From: Annona cherimola
Lineage: Eukaryota > Streptophyta > Magnoliopsida > Magnoliales > Annonaceae
Assembly: GCA_030490835.1 (NCBI GenBank)
Contig: CM059971.1
Location: 97,740,595-97,804,594, forward strand
Direction of reading: 5' to 3'
Length of the DNA stretch: 64,000 bases
In this document: positions 23,601-36,300 of the stretch, one piece after another
Layout: the number at the start of each line of letters is the position of its first letter
How positions within the stretch are numbered: position 1 is the stretch's first letter
Position numbers and translations under genes: made by a program
Notes under the pieces: model-generated
The model's database searches: none
Seen by the model: only the letters and a program-made list of their open reading frames with translations
What the model was told of the DNA's origin: nothing

Positions 23601-26600
23601 TTAATATATCTATGTTATATTGTATCATCTTGTAGTTCTTTTGTAATTATTAGTATTTGATTTGAAGAAAGTTCCAACTTTGATTGCCGCGTGGCAACAG
23701 TTGCAGCAGAAATAGGTCTTGATCCAGCAGCATACTGCTAGATCTACTTCAACACAACTATCAATCAGTTAACGTGATTACTAGTTTAATTGCTAGTCTT
23801 GGCATCACACTCATTTGGCACCCTCATATTTTGATGTACCTTCACAGTTTTCCAAAATAGATTCATACCTCATTTGGCACTCACATATTTGATTTGTCTT
23901 CACAGTTTTCAAGATAGATGAATGATGTATGATTCTCATTTATATGATGCTTATATTTTATCACATCTAATGTGCACATGTTAAATTCTTATTTGTTTAT
24001 TTGTTAAGTACTGCTACGCAATAATCGTTTTAAGGCCTATATATCCTTAAGAATTACCCATTCCATTTGTGGCATTTTAAGAGCTGGGAGAGAAAATAAT
24101 GGGAAAAAAAGATCTTCTTTAACTTACCTTGATTTCATGATAAAACAGTCCTTTTTTGCAGTTGTACTCCATTTTGTATATGTTTTCTCCATCTTTTATC
24201 TAATTGTAGCTTATTGCTGGATCAGAATTTCCTTTTTACTTCGAAGGATGAGAACTCACAATTGAAGGTGATAGACTTCGGCCTATCAGATTTTGTGAGA
24301 CCAGGTTGGTTCCAATTATCCCTTAATGACACTGAGATTAATCAATTAGATCCTCTCATAATTCAATTTTTTTGTAGATGAAAAGCTTAATGACATTGTT
24401 GGAAGTGCATATTATGTGGCACCTGAAGTTCTCCATAGGACTTATAGCACAGAAGCTGATGTGTGGAGTATTGGTGTGATAGCTTATATCCTTTTATGCG
24501 GAAGCCGACCATTCTGGGCCCGTACTGAATCTGGTATCTTTAGGGCTGTCCTAAAAGCAGATCCAAGTTTTGATGAGCTTCCCTGGCCTTCTTTGTCATC
24601 AGAAGCTAAAGATTTTGTCAAACGATTGTTGATGAAAGATCCACGCAAAAGAATGACTGCTGCACAGGCTCTAGGTAAATACATTGATACTTTATTGGGT
24701 AATGATCCTGTTAACCTGGGTGCATTTCTATATTTTTAAAATTTTTCATTAAAAATATGCCAAACGTATATTTAATTCATATACCAAAATTTATAATTTT
24801 TCGTATATGTTTATATATTTTTCTTTGAATTTTAAAAATCAACAATTTCAGAGAAACATATTCCAGAATTATAAAATTTAGTATCTGAATTAAATACACT
24901 TGGGCTCATATCTTCATTGAATTTTTTTCAAAAATAAAAAACTCTATGCACCTGGCTGAGGCTAACAATATCACAATGCTACTTTATCAAGAGGATGATC
25001 AATTCAATCATAAAAAAAAAAAGGATGATCAATTCATCATTATCAGATTTCTTCTTTTTTCATTTATCTTCCTTTACTGCAGGGCATCCTTGGCTTAGAA
25101 ATTACAGTGATGTAAAAGTTCCCTTGGATATTCTAATATTCAAGCTAATGAAGGCTTACATCCGTTCGTCATCGCTCCGTAAAGCTGCTTTAAGGGTGAG
25201 CATCAGCTGTTCCCCCCGCCACCACCGCCACAACAAATGCCCGCCAAAATTTTTTTAATGAGAGCGATCCTCACAACTTATTATGAGCACCCCCATACTT
25301 TTTTAGACTGTTCATAGAATTGAGATTTCTGCACGCACTTGTAATGGTTAATATGAAGCAAACAACAATAACAACCCAATTAGATTGGCCTGTCAAACGA
25401 AAATGACACTACTGTTCTTTCAGTTCATGACTATCTTTTATATAAGAGTAATTAGGTATTGAATGGTTGAGCAACTTTGGAGCATGGATTCAAATATCGG
25501 CTGATACGAGGGCGTATCGGCCGTAGCGTATCCGTATCTGTATCAGCCATGTCCAATACGGGATACGGGAGTGTTTCGGCTAGGGTATTAAAAAATTGAG
25601 TTGTGTATCGGCCAAATGAATAAAATTATAAAAAATTCGATTTTTTCACTCTTTTGCACATGTTTTCTATTCCAAAACTCTCCTCTTCCTTTACACTAAT
25701 ATTCATTGTCCTTTCTTGCAAATAGATAAATTTTTTTTTATTTTATATATTCTTAATTCTCAGAAATATAAAATTTTAATAATTATTCTGAAAAAACAAA
25801 AAAGAGAAAACTTTTTATTAGTTACACAAATTTGTTTAGGCAATATAATTGATTTTGTCTTGCAATTTAAGTAAAATTCAAGGGTTTTTTATTTATAAAA
25901 ATTTTGAAAATCTAGAAGTAAACTTGAACATCTCAAAAATAAAAATTTATCAACTTTTTATGGTTTTTATCTCATATTTACACAAATATATTTTATTTGT
26001 GAATTGTAATTAATTGATTTATGATTTATTTTACATTTTTTTACTTTAGTTATATTTGATTTTGCTATGTATCATGTATATGAATTGTTAATGAGTTTAC
26101 ATGTCTTGTCTATGATTTTTCTTCATCTAAAATTCATACTATATGTTTGACCATAGACAACTACTTATAAGAGAAAATAAACTGATACACCATCCTATAT
26201 CTAGGCAAAATGTTAAGTAATTATATATTCTTGCATTTCCCAATTTTCTATTTTTTTTAAACATATTTTTACATTTTTTATGGTAAAAATAAATTCCGTC
26301 TGATATGGTTCAATGCAGTTTGATACCGATACAATGCCGTATCGTTCTTAGAGGGGACCGATCGCGGTCTGATACCTATATTCTGAACCATGCTTTGGAG
26401 GACCACTACATCTTTTTCAATGGTCCATCTTGACCATCCATTTCGCAACATATTGGTGAGCTAGGATAATCTAATTCTTTCTGAGAGTGAGGCCATCCGT
26501 TGCCAGTATGCTAATATTGGAGAACTGGGATGATTGAATTCACTGCAGAGAAGAGACATCATTTATTGACTAAGAATGGTTGCAACAATTGACTAAGAAT

Positions 26601-28051
26601 GGTTTCTTGTTGCACTTTGAATATGATGTGATGGTATTTTAATCTCTAATTTGCTGATGATGCAGGCTCTTTCAAAGACGTTGAATATTGATCAACTGTT
26701 TCTTCTCAAGGAGCAGTTTAAACTATTTGAGCCGAGCAAAAATGGGTGCATCACTCTAGAAGCTATGAAGACTGTTAGTGTGTTTCTCATAATATCCATA
26801 TTTGTTTTCTGGATATGACTGTGTATGGTTAAGTTGGACCAGTCTCCTCTGCCACTGATGTCTTCCATATTACCATTTTTTGATTAGGCCTTGCTGAAAA
26901 ATGCAACGGAAGCCATGAAAGAGTCCCGCATTCATGATTTCCTATCCTCAGTATGTACTTCCTTTGACTGGTTGTTGCTATTCCTTTGTTTTATTTGATG
27001 TTTGATTTGTCATGTTTAATTTCCACTGATATTTATTTCTCTTCTAATGACAGCTCAGTTCTCTTCAAAATATAAAAATGGATTTCAATGAGTTTTGTGC
27101 AGCAGCACTGTCTGTGCATCAGCTAGAAGGACTGGACAAGTGGGAGCAGCATGCTCGCGGTGCATATGAACTTTTTGAGAAGGATGGTAACAGAGCAATT
27201 GTTATTGAAGAGCTAGCTTCGGTAAGTCCAAAAATCTAAAAATGTTAGATCTCATCCATGGAATATGTACGTTCTAAGTGGGGTTTGTTTCACTACATCC
27301 AGAGAAAATTCCATTTTTCCATTTTTTTTTTTTTGAATTTTTTTCTAAAACTCTTAATTTATCTGTATTTAATCTATAATCCAAGTTTTACTATTTTTAG
27401 AAATGTTTATGTATATTTTTTTGATTTTTGAAAATATGGGTAGTTTAGTCATTTAAAAAGTACCAAAATCCTCTATTTTTAAAAATAAAAAAATATACAT
27501 ATTTTCAAAAATGGTAAAATTTGGATTATAGATTAAATACACACCAGGATTAAGAGTTTTATAAAAGAAAATTTCAAAATAATAATAATAAATGGGATTT
27601 TCAGCCGGTTGTATTGAAATATCAATGCATCTTGTTGCATTGAAACATTTTCCATTCTAATTCCTCGCCCTTTAGGAAAAGATTTGCAATTCCTGTTTGC
27701 AATGGGCAAAAAACTTGATTCGTGGTGTTCAAGGTCCTCTATTTGCTTCTTCAAAGTTGAAATTTGAAAGGGTTACTTCAATCTGGAAATGACCCAAAGT
27801 TCTGGTTTGATCAATACATTTACATGTGAGATTAGCATATTGAAATTCAGGTGTGGACTTCAAAACTTTGGTCTACTTAACTATTTTATGACATTTCTTA
27901 TTAATGATCTCAGGAGCTTGGCCTTGGCCCTTCTGTCCCTGTTCATGCAGTTCTCCATGACTGGATTAGGCATACTGATGGGAAGCTGAGCTTCCTTGGG
28001 TTTGTTAAATTATTGCATGGCCCATCGAGCCGGTACATCACAAAGGTCTAA
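20615..28051 (+). CDS. CDPK-related protein kinase (CRK), 600 residues
   Basis: Eleven exons join in frame: 20615-21169, 22860-22990, 23273-23314, 23412-23520, 24226-24304, 24378-24674, 25083-25195, 26666-26773, 26888-26950, 27054-27221 and 27914-28051 (TAA). The start MGLCHS is a standard N-myristoylation signal with a neighbouring Cys for palmitoylation, so I chose 20615. A low-complexity N-terminus includes [17 protein letters not shown] (90-106), typical of CRKs. The Ser/Thr kinase domain spans about 148-410: GRGHFG loop, Lys179, HRDLKPEN (273-280), DFG (296-298), APE (320-322). The C-terminal part holds a calmodulin-like region with EF-hand-like helices whose loops lack several calcium ligands (for example [14 protein letters not shown]). 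Family knowledge: CRKs are membrane-anchored kinases that bind calmodulin and are largely calcium-independent themselves. All active-site residues are present. Introns 6, 7 and 10 hold transposon insertions. Confidence 0.96.
24742..24955. repeat. Foldback MITE, family B copy 3 (CRK intron 6)
   Basis: The left half has cgtatatttaattcatatacc and the right half the partly complementary gtatctgaattaaatacac. The halves pair imperfectly, as in the other family B copies. Confidence 0.5.
25483..26392. mobile_element. Non-autonomous hAT-like element (910 bp) in CRK intron 7
   Basis: The 8-bp sequence CTTTGGAG stands directly on both sides (25475-25482 and 26393-26400). The element begins CATGGATTCAAATATCGGC and ends in the near-inverse, ...ctatattctgaaccatg, giving terminal inverted repeats of about 30 bp with mismatches. 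Both ends carry subterminal gtatcgg/ccgata motifs. An 8-bp duplication with short imperfect inverted ends is the hAT signature. The interior is AT-rich with no transposase frame. Confidence 0.88.
27318..27575. repeat. Foldback MITE, family B copy 4 (CRK intron 10)
   Basis: The left half has ctgtatttaatctataatccaag; the right half has cttgg-type complement ggattatagattaaatacac. The halves meet near 27450 and are well matched. Confidence 0.65.
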
Positions 28052-29035
28052 TAGACACGTAGAAAGCATGGAGTCTTTGAAGCAATCTGTTGCTCTGCTG
28101 GAGCTCAGTGTGGCATTTTGCAGGTAAACATAATGGAGTGAGTTGCCTTCCTTCCATGAGGACGCCTTCTGTTTGGTGTCTCAAGATGACTAGCGGTAGA
28201 GTAGCTTGCTCTATCAGCAGTTGATTTCGAGAAAGGGATTTATCTGTGTTTGTAGCTCCTTTCAGTGTTTGTATCCGTCAAATCCGTTCATGTCATTGCC
28301 TTCCATTGTAAAGAGGGAAACGCGACCAGGGGAAAAAAAAAAAAAGGAAAAAAAAATTCAAGAATAGAGAAATGATTACATTGGGCGAGATCAAATTCAC
28401 AGCTTAGTATCTGATAAAAATATAACCCATTCTGAAGGTGAAGTCAGTCATGGACTATAACATTAAGGACCCTTACCCTGTACGGGTGATATACATGCAT
28501 CCCAAAAATATATGTATATTAATTTTACACGTGTGCGCCCCATCTACATCTATTTGACATATCAAATCTTATGATTTTAATATATATTTGACTTTAAAAT
28601 GAAAATATGTAAAAAAATTTGGAAACTTCAAAACGTTGGGATAGGAAACAATCAAGGTGAGGCACGCAGCTACCACTCGCGCCCACAGAAATAGATGGCC
28701 GAATGTTAAAACGGTTCCAAATGTTTGACTGATTGGTTTTTGTAAACCATGCTATTTGTGATAAATCAAGGCTCTGCGTAATAAATGGTGGGTTTAGACT
28801 TTAGACATCAAATGGTGCAAAAATCCAAGCGATTCAACATCTGGAATTGATTTCATTCAATATTCAGAAGGATTAAAGGGGCTGAAATGAGATTAAGAAA
28901 TTGGATAAAAATACAATAGCGTGCACTGAGAATTAAAAAAAATTGTTTTAGAAATTGGAAAAAAAAATTAAGAAGAGAGCCGATCCTGCCGCATGGGGGT
29001 CTGGCTGTGGGGCTCTTTTTTAATTTTTTTGATTT
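28052..29035. other. Intergenic DNA after the CRK stop
   Basis: The first ~300 bp probably hold the CRK 3' untranslated region. An A-rich stretch follows at 28333-28360. The rest is AT-rich with no gene or clear repeat. Confidence 0.5.
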
Positions 29036-29290
29036 TTTTTTTTTTATAAAGATGTAGATACAAGTGTATTTAATCTATAAATTAAATTTTATTATTTCTA
29101 AATGCTTTTAAGTATTTTTTTTATTTTTAAATACAGTGACATTTTTCGTAATTTCTAAGTCAAAAAATTATGAAAATGACTCTGTGTTTAAAATAAAAAA
29201 ATACTTAAAAACATCTAAAAATAATAAAACATGGTTTATAGGTTAAATACACCTAGCTTTACATGTTTATAAAAAAATTAATTTTTTTTT
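29036..29290. repeat. Foldback MITE, family B copy 5
   Basis: One of the clearest copies. The left arm reads caagtgtatttaatctata, then ttttattatttctaaatgc; the right arm reads the complement, ataataaaacatgg and tataggttaaatacacc. Arms are about 120 bp with a short centre near 29160. No coding capacity. Confidence 0.75.
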
Positions 29291-30122
29291 TAAGGGTACA
29301 TGGCCGGAAGCATGGGATCACCCCTCAAATTAAGAATGAAAATTTTCATTCCATACACATCCAATTTCATCTCATTTAAGCATCTTGGACAATAAGATGT
29401 CCTTTGTCAAACTCGTATTTCCAATTACCCTGAAATATTAAAAATATTTTAAAATTAATGAATATTAACATTTCTCGTATGAAACTTATTGTCATGTTAA
29501 CCCGTTAAATATTAAAAAAATGTAAGATAATGATTTTAGAAATAGAAAACTGACCGTTTGATTATTTTATAAATTTGTTATTATTTGAAATTATTTAGAT
29601 ATCCTGAACTGTTTACGATTTTATAATTTTTACTCATAAGTCGTAAATATTTAATTTGGAAAAATATCCTACTTATGAGGTCGTACAAAAATTAAAAACA
29701 CCAGTGCTGTGAACTCTGGCAGTAATGTATGTTTTTATATTAGTATTTATATTTTTAACTGGATTTTATATTGATATTTACAAGAGTACTGATATTAGTA
29801 CAAAAATTAAAATGGATATTTTCTCTTACAGAAATTATAATCTTCTTTTAAACTCTTGTATTAATTTTTGAATGAAAACTGCACAGGTTACATCCGAAAA
29901 ATAGAATCATCCAGCTCCACCTTATTCTGGGCAATGGGGCAATGGCATTTGGGCCATGCGGCCCATACCCTTCCCGCGAATTGAAAATGGATGCGATCTT
30001 GCGGGCGTGGATCGAGATGGATGAAGCGACAGCCCCCCACTCAAGGACCGTCCAAACGGAGCGGCGCACTTGGTAGCCATGACAAATATCGCATGAAAAA
30101 TCGAAGCGTTTGGGAAACTTTG
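29291..30122. other. Intergenic DNA without a recognised gene
   Basis: AT-rich, with a short GC-richer block at 29920-30110 that is open on the minus strand for about 75 codons in two frames. The peptides match nothing I know. Confidence 0.45.
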
Positions 30123-30312
30123 GGTGTGTTTCGTTAAAACCCCCGCCCCCAAAAAAGTTTATTCATCTGTATACATCTTTTCATATATTTACTATACTTT
30201 TCAATTATTTTTACATAATCTTTCATGGCAATAATTTTTAATTATTAATCATTACCTCACTCTTTCATTTTTTTTAAAATTTTTTTTATTTGATTAGGGT
30301 GTTGTTTTACAT
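30123..30312 (-). repeat. MITE family A, copy 7 (reverse, degenerate)
   Basis: Starts gtgtgtttcgtt and holds reverse-strand family blocks such as acttttcaattatttttac and attattaatcattacc, ending near tagggtgttgttttac. Shorter than the family norm. Confidence 0.45.
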
Positions 30313-30639
30313 TCATTTCAATAACCGAATGACGATACTGGAGATAAATTTATGAACGCCACTACTAGGGGACAAATTTTCTGAACTTCGTCGAGCAGAA
30401 ATAGTCTGAACTCTGGACGAAAGGGAGACTCAAACATGGGTAATTGGGCATGCTGGCAAGGAAGCTAGTGTCCGTGACCAGCAAGTCAAGCGCCTGTTGG
30501 CTTTTATTTTTTTTTTAAAATTTTTTTATTACATCTTTTCAATATTTTATCAAATAATTACATGTGGAAAATTTAATTTTTCACCTTTTTAAGATAGAAA
30601 AAGAGCCCTTATCCTATGCAGTCAGCCTTAATTGATATT

Positions 30640-30870
30640 TTATTTTTTATTTTTTATAAATATATTAATTTAGATTTGTTTGATTTATAAACAAAATTTA
30701 TAAAATTTGTGTATATATATTTTGGATTTTAAAAAAGAATATTTTAGTTATTTTCATAAATTAAAAATAGCTAAAATACTCATGTTTAAAAATAAAATAT
30801 ATTTCTAAAAATGATAAAATTTTATTTATAAATTAAATATACATATATTATGAATTTTATATAAAAAATA
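30640..30870. repeat. Foldback MITE, family B copy 6
   Basis: Inverted halves with gatttataaacaaaattta at the left and ttttatttataaattaaat at the right, separated by a centre near 30765. More diverged than copies 4 and 5. Confidence 0.55.
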
Positions 30871-31279
30871 TGACTTGTGGCGAGCGGCATATGATTGTGT
30901 AACATAGAATAAGGGCATGTTTGAATTGGTAATTGCTTGCTCTAAACAATACAAGATTCTTGAATTGAATCTTATCACTATTCTCAAGACAACTTTTTAA
31001 TTCTTAAGACAACTTTTTAAAATTTTAATACAACTTCAAGATTATTGGATTGAATTTGTATCATTATTCCGAAAACAGCTTTTCGATATCCAAGACAACT
31101 TTTTAAAATTTTAATACGACTTTATCCATTCCTAATACAATTTTATTTATTCCTAATACACATTATTGTATTCTCATCCCAATATAAATTCAACCTAAGA
31201 ATATTGTATGGATTCTTAAATGAATGGGGTGGGGAGGAGCTCGTACACATTTTCCAAGGCTCCATATTTATCAATCAAA

Positions 31280-31455
31280 CAACCCTATTTTTTTTATTTA
31301 CTTGTAATTTTCAATTATTTTTCATATCAACTATCTTATTTATTTCAACTTAACTCTATCATTTCATATTAATCACATAATTATCAAAATATCTCATTTC
31401 TCGTTTCTCACCCTATCTCACAATTCCACAAAAATTCATTAATCTAAGCGTTCCT
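31280..31455 (-). repeat. MITE family A, copy 8 (reverse, partial)
   Basis: Reverse family blocks ttttcaattatttttcatatc, tatcttatttatttcaactt and ctctatcatttca are present. The ends are not defined. Confidence 0.45.
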
Positions 31456-31547
31456 AAATATATGTACTACCATGCTTTTTTTTAAAAAAAAAATTTATCC
31501 TTATATTTTAATTTTTTTCGCGCACAAAGATCTATGGTGTGTTGGGT

Positions 31548-32133
31548 AAGTTGGAAAAAGTATTGTAGAAAATTTTTAAAAAGATAAGGGTAACAATTAA
31601 AAGTAGAGAACAATTGTATAGGAATATATATATTTGAGTTATATTCAAGTGTAGCGCCGTTGCACCATAATTATGGTGCGGTGGCGCTGAAATGGGCCTT
31701 ACATGATAATCGAATTATAATTTACTCTATCAATTGTATTTAGAATAATGTATTCTATTACCATATCAATTTTCATCCCAATCAGATATGTATAGACCCC
31801 ATCTGAAAATGGTACAAATTCAACGTAATAAAATAGTTTGATGAAAATAACAATTTGAAAGTGGTTTTTTCAATATATAAATCATTTGCTATAAAATTTA
31901 TATATAGATAAATGATTGTATAAAGTTTCATTACATTCTAATATATGTGGAACCCATTTTTGGACAAATGTATCGTTGTTCCAGCTGCACCGGAACAGCC
32001 CTATATATATATATATATAATTGAAAAGTAAGATAGTTGCATAGTAAAATCTCTTTAATGATTGAAAAGTAGGATAATTGTGTAGAAAAATTTTGAAATT
32101 TTTTTAAAGTTTACCCAACCTACGCTTAATTAT
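31548..32133 (+). repeat. MITE family A, copy 9, split by a family E element
   Basis: The left part (31548-31626) has ggtaacaattaaaag; the right part (32021-32133) resumes with the ttgaaaagtaagatagttgcat block and runs to cttaa. The piece between them is the family E element, so A was there first and E inserted later. Confidence 0.55.
31627..32020. repeat. TA-flanked MITE, family E copy 2 (Micron-like)
   Basis: About 390 bp bounded by TA repeats (tatatata at both edges) and aligning with 16541-16938. A subterminal palindrome, caccataattatggtg, lies near the left end. It is nested in a family A MITE. Confidence 0.62.
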
Positions 32134-32173
32134 CACTTTATTACCTACCATATCATGTCACATTATCATATCA

Positions 32174-32612
32174 GAAGCCCGCTTCTATGCAACCGGATAA
32201 CATAGGTCATTTATTCATTATATTTAATATTATTTGTTCAGTAATAACATCAAGTTTAATCCAAATCCAATATGTACATGAACCACATTTACTAAAAAAT
32301 AGGTACATTTATGTGTAAATTAGAGAAAATACTTTGATTCATTCACATATGTATTAGAATGTACTAATACTTTGCAAATCATTTATTCATATAATAGTAA
32401 TATTGTAGATAGTTTAAATGTTAAAAATACTACTTAAAATTGATATTTAGCATTAAATTATTTTATTAAATTAATTTTACATGTTTTTATATGGGGTCCA
32501 AATATAGTGATAGCAGATAAATAAAAGAGCTTTTATGATAATATAAATGATATTAAATATAATAGATAGAGTTGATTTTACATAATGTATCTAGATAATA
32601 AAAATAGAAGAA
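32174..32612. repeat. Dispersed AT-rich repeat, family D copy 2
   Basis: Aligns with 2711-3240: cccgcttctat at the start, then aataggtacattta, catatgtattagaatg, ttgatatttagcattaaat and ttacatgttttta. The right end is degenerate. Confidence 0.6.
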
Positions 32613-32867
32613 GTTTTACCACGATGCCAGTGGCATGGTGGTAAATTACCATTCAGCCATAGGTGAAGTGGTGGGTTCAAAACACATGGCAATATTGTAG
32701 TGTCTTCTTCCTAACATGAGATAATTATTAGAATGTTTCAAGAGGCCGATTATAAGATAATATTTAAGATAATTCTAATATAACTACCAATAAAAAAAAT
32801 AGAAAGGGTTTTTCACATGGAACATTATTCATTGCATACCAATAAAAAAAATAGAAAGGGTTTTTTT

Positions 32868-33105
32868 TAAAATTTTTTTACACAAGTGTTATTTTAAGTG
32901 TATTTAACATGTGCATCAAAAAAATAAATGTATCAATTTTTACTATTTTTAGATATGTTTTAAATATTTTTTTTTAATTTTTAAAAATCAGTGTCATTTT
33001 ATTGATTTTAAAAAATCCAAAAAAATCTGGAAGTATTGATAAAAATTGATACACATGTTAAATACATTTGGATTAATATTTTTGTAAAATCCTTTTAAAA
33101 AAATA
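32868..33105. repeat. Foldback MITE, family B copy 7
   Basis: The left arm has gtgtatttaacatgtgcatc and the right arm gatacacatgttaaatacat. The centre lies near 32995. It stands about 250 bp upstream of the SAP-domain gene start. Confidence 0.65.
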
Positions 33106-33357
33106 AAAAAATAGTTTAAATGTACACAGATGCCCTAAAGCTAAATGCAACGAGAGGATTGAATAATGGCCCTTTTCACAAAGCAAAGCATCTCTGTCAT
33201 ATCATATCGCATTGTTCTTTTCTTTTTTTCTTTGGGAGGTTATCACATCGTTCTTAATTCGCCTCTTCTGTCCCTTTCCTTGTCACTGCCAATGAGACAC
33301 GCACAAGCATTAGGATTTCTCTCTCGGTCCACTGCCCTTCAGTGACATACATGATAC

Positions 33358-36300
33358 ATGCCTGCTGGGAAAGGAAAAAGAGTTCTCGTCTCCATCTCTT
33401 CTTCTTCGTCCGAAGAGGAAGAAGATGAAGAGGAGGAGGAGGAGGAGGAGGAAGAAGACGAGGAGAAAGAAACCGACGGTGGCGACGTGGATTCTGACGA
33501 TGAAGAAGAGGAGGAAGAAGCTGATGCTGATGATGGAGGCGACGACGATTCTGATGATGACGGAGAGGTGGATGATGAAGATGTGATTAGCGTCTCATCC
33601 AGGTAGTGCTTCTGTGTGTTCTCTATGCGATCCTCGTTCTTCGATGATTTGCTGTCCCAATGCTACAGTGAGGACGTGATTGATGAAGATGCCGATTACG
33701 AATCTGCGGACGATGATTTGGATGCGATGCTAGACAATAAAGATAGTTGTGATAGAATCGTACAGCTACTTCAAGGTCTCTCTCTCTCTCTCTCTCTCTC
33801 TCGGACACGCACAGAGCTCTGCAATTGTGATGAAAAATTAGATCAGACGACTTACAAAGATGTTACTTTTCCACCTAGTATCATTTTCAAAATGGTAACT
33901 TTGTTAAGCAGCCTCTTCTCTGAGTTTGACGCAGTCCCATGTAACGAGGGAATTTGTTAACATGCACCTTTATGCGGCTCAATAGAACTATTTTCATTGA
34001 AAGAAGCAGCCAAACTCTTCTTTATCTATAATATGATGATGTTCAATGAACAACGTGCGATCACAGAGGGCCCACTTTGTGGTTCTTAATTCCTATTTGA
34101 ATGTAGTGAACGCAGGGCTCTAAATATCAGCTGACAATTTTTATACTGCATCATTAGCAAGAACATGTTTTGCTGGAATTTGGTCTTAATCTGGAGCTCT
34201 CTTTATCAATGAATTATATTGCAATATATTTTATGATGGTGACAGGTAATTATAGCTTCTCAAAAAAAGAAGAAGAAGAAGAATCCAGAGTTCAATATTA
34301 GGCTCCCCATCTACTAACAAAACCAGGACACACCATGATTAGCCACAATGTTGTAGAAAACATGTTGATCTTCCTGGGCATTATGCATTGGATATTTGTC
34401 AAATATATGTAGACCAAATATTAAGGAGATTGTTGATAAATATTTTTGTGTATATTTTCATTTCACTGTTATCATTGCTGAAGTTTCTTCACAAGATACT
34501 ATTAGAATTTTAGTTTCCTTCTATATAATTTTTCCTTTATGCCACTATGTTTCCATATATCACATTTCTAATCCACTGTGTGTGTATGCTGATTTATTTA
34601 AATTAAAACAAAATGTGCATTCAAAATTCTAGATGTTACTTTGTGAGAATTTTAGTACTGACTGTTACCATTTCAATTTTCTCTTTTTACACTCCAGAAC
34701 TTTAAGCTTCGTTGTTCACTTTTTCTTATGCTTCCTGCCCTATGTTTTGAAATGAATGTTCTTTTCTTTGTTGTGAAAAATGAGCTCAAAATTCACTTTG
34801 TGAATGTGAGCTGATGTGACCAAAACTTAACACAACAGTTTATGAATTCATCTTGCCTCACTATCAGTTGAGTCAAGTCAACAAATTCTGGAACGATTGT
34901 TCTACTGCTTCTTAGCAGACAATCAACATATTTTAGTAATCTTATGACTCCTTTTTTAGCACTCTGTAGGTGGGCAGGATCTAAATGTGATAAAACTGGA
35001 AGAATGCAAAGCATATTTGCGGAACCATGGACTAAGAGTGACAGGGACAAAATCAGTTTGTATAGAGAGAATATTGGAACACTGGAGGTCAGTCATTTGA
35101 TCTTGCTTGTGCAGTGCTTAAGTTCAGAACTTCAGATCACTGAACGCCATTGGCTGGAACTCTCCAATTCGCATTTATGGCTTGTAAAGTATTGTAGCCT
35201 ATTCTTTTATAGGCACTATCTCAGCTTCTCTCTCTCTTGGAAAGAAGTTGCATGATGGAAAGTAATATCATTCATCTGCTTGTCACATGCATTTTGCTCT
35301 TTGATTTGTTCTGCTGTTTTGGGTGAGGCTTGAGAGGAATGCTGAGGAGATTCATACAATCTGCTTGCTTGCTCTCCACCCTTTGATACCCAATCTATTA
35401 TATTGAAGACCTGACATTATGCAGGCCTCACAACCAACATTGATCACAGAGTCGCAATGTTCATGGGAAGTTGAATGGAATGTTTCTAACATCCCGTGAA
35501 CAGTGGGATTCTCGCAAATGAGAACTTTTAACATAGCAAATTGCCATATCAACCTTCATACCTCATAGATGGACACTCTGTATCTCTTTATGTAATGGGC
35601 TGAAAGAGTGAATTATTTCACTCATATTTTAGTTCAAAAAATTACTTTTTGGTTCATATTCTAATATTCTTGATGACCTCTTTCCTTGAAATGAACTTGT
35701 GAGCAAGTTTGCGATGATCTGGTTTTGTGGCTTAAACTCATAATAAAATCCGTTCTAGGTGAATCATGGACTGCTAAATATTCTGCAGCATGGACATGTG
35801 TACCCTCTAAACACGGGTCTTCTGCTTCTCTTGAAAATTTTATGTTGGAAACCAATTGAAATTTGTTTCACTTGCTGTTGAAGAATGATATGATACATAG
35901 AAAGAAAATGATCTTCTTTTTTTTTTTTTTCCTGCAATTATGTTCACTTGACCATCTCAGGATAAAGGATGGAAATGGTGAGAAACAATATCCAAGGTCA
36001 TCCTTTGTCATAAACTGTACAGGTAGAATTGGCAATACCATATTTATTTTATCAAGGCTGCTAATGGACTGTATCTTATTGAATACTGCATTATGTGTTT
36101 CTTCCAGGTGATGTCTGCAAAGGTGATGTTGTTTTGTTCACGCAAAGGGTTTACAAGAAGTAGGTACATGTTTATCCTACTTCTGAGTTCATGTCCGAAT
36201 ACTCTAGAATATGACTATGCCAATGCAAGTCTCCAATGTTTCGTAAATCATTTTGTTGACTAGGTTTGATGTAGTTTCAAGGGCTGGGAATCCAATAGGA

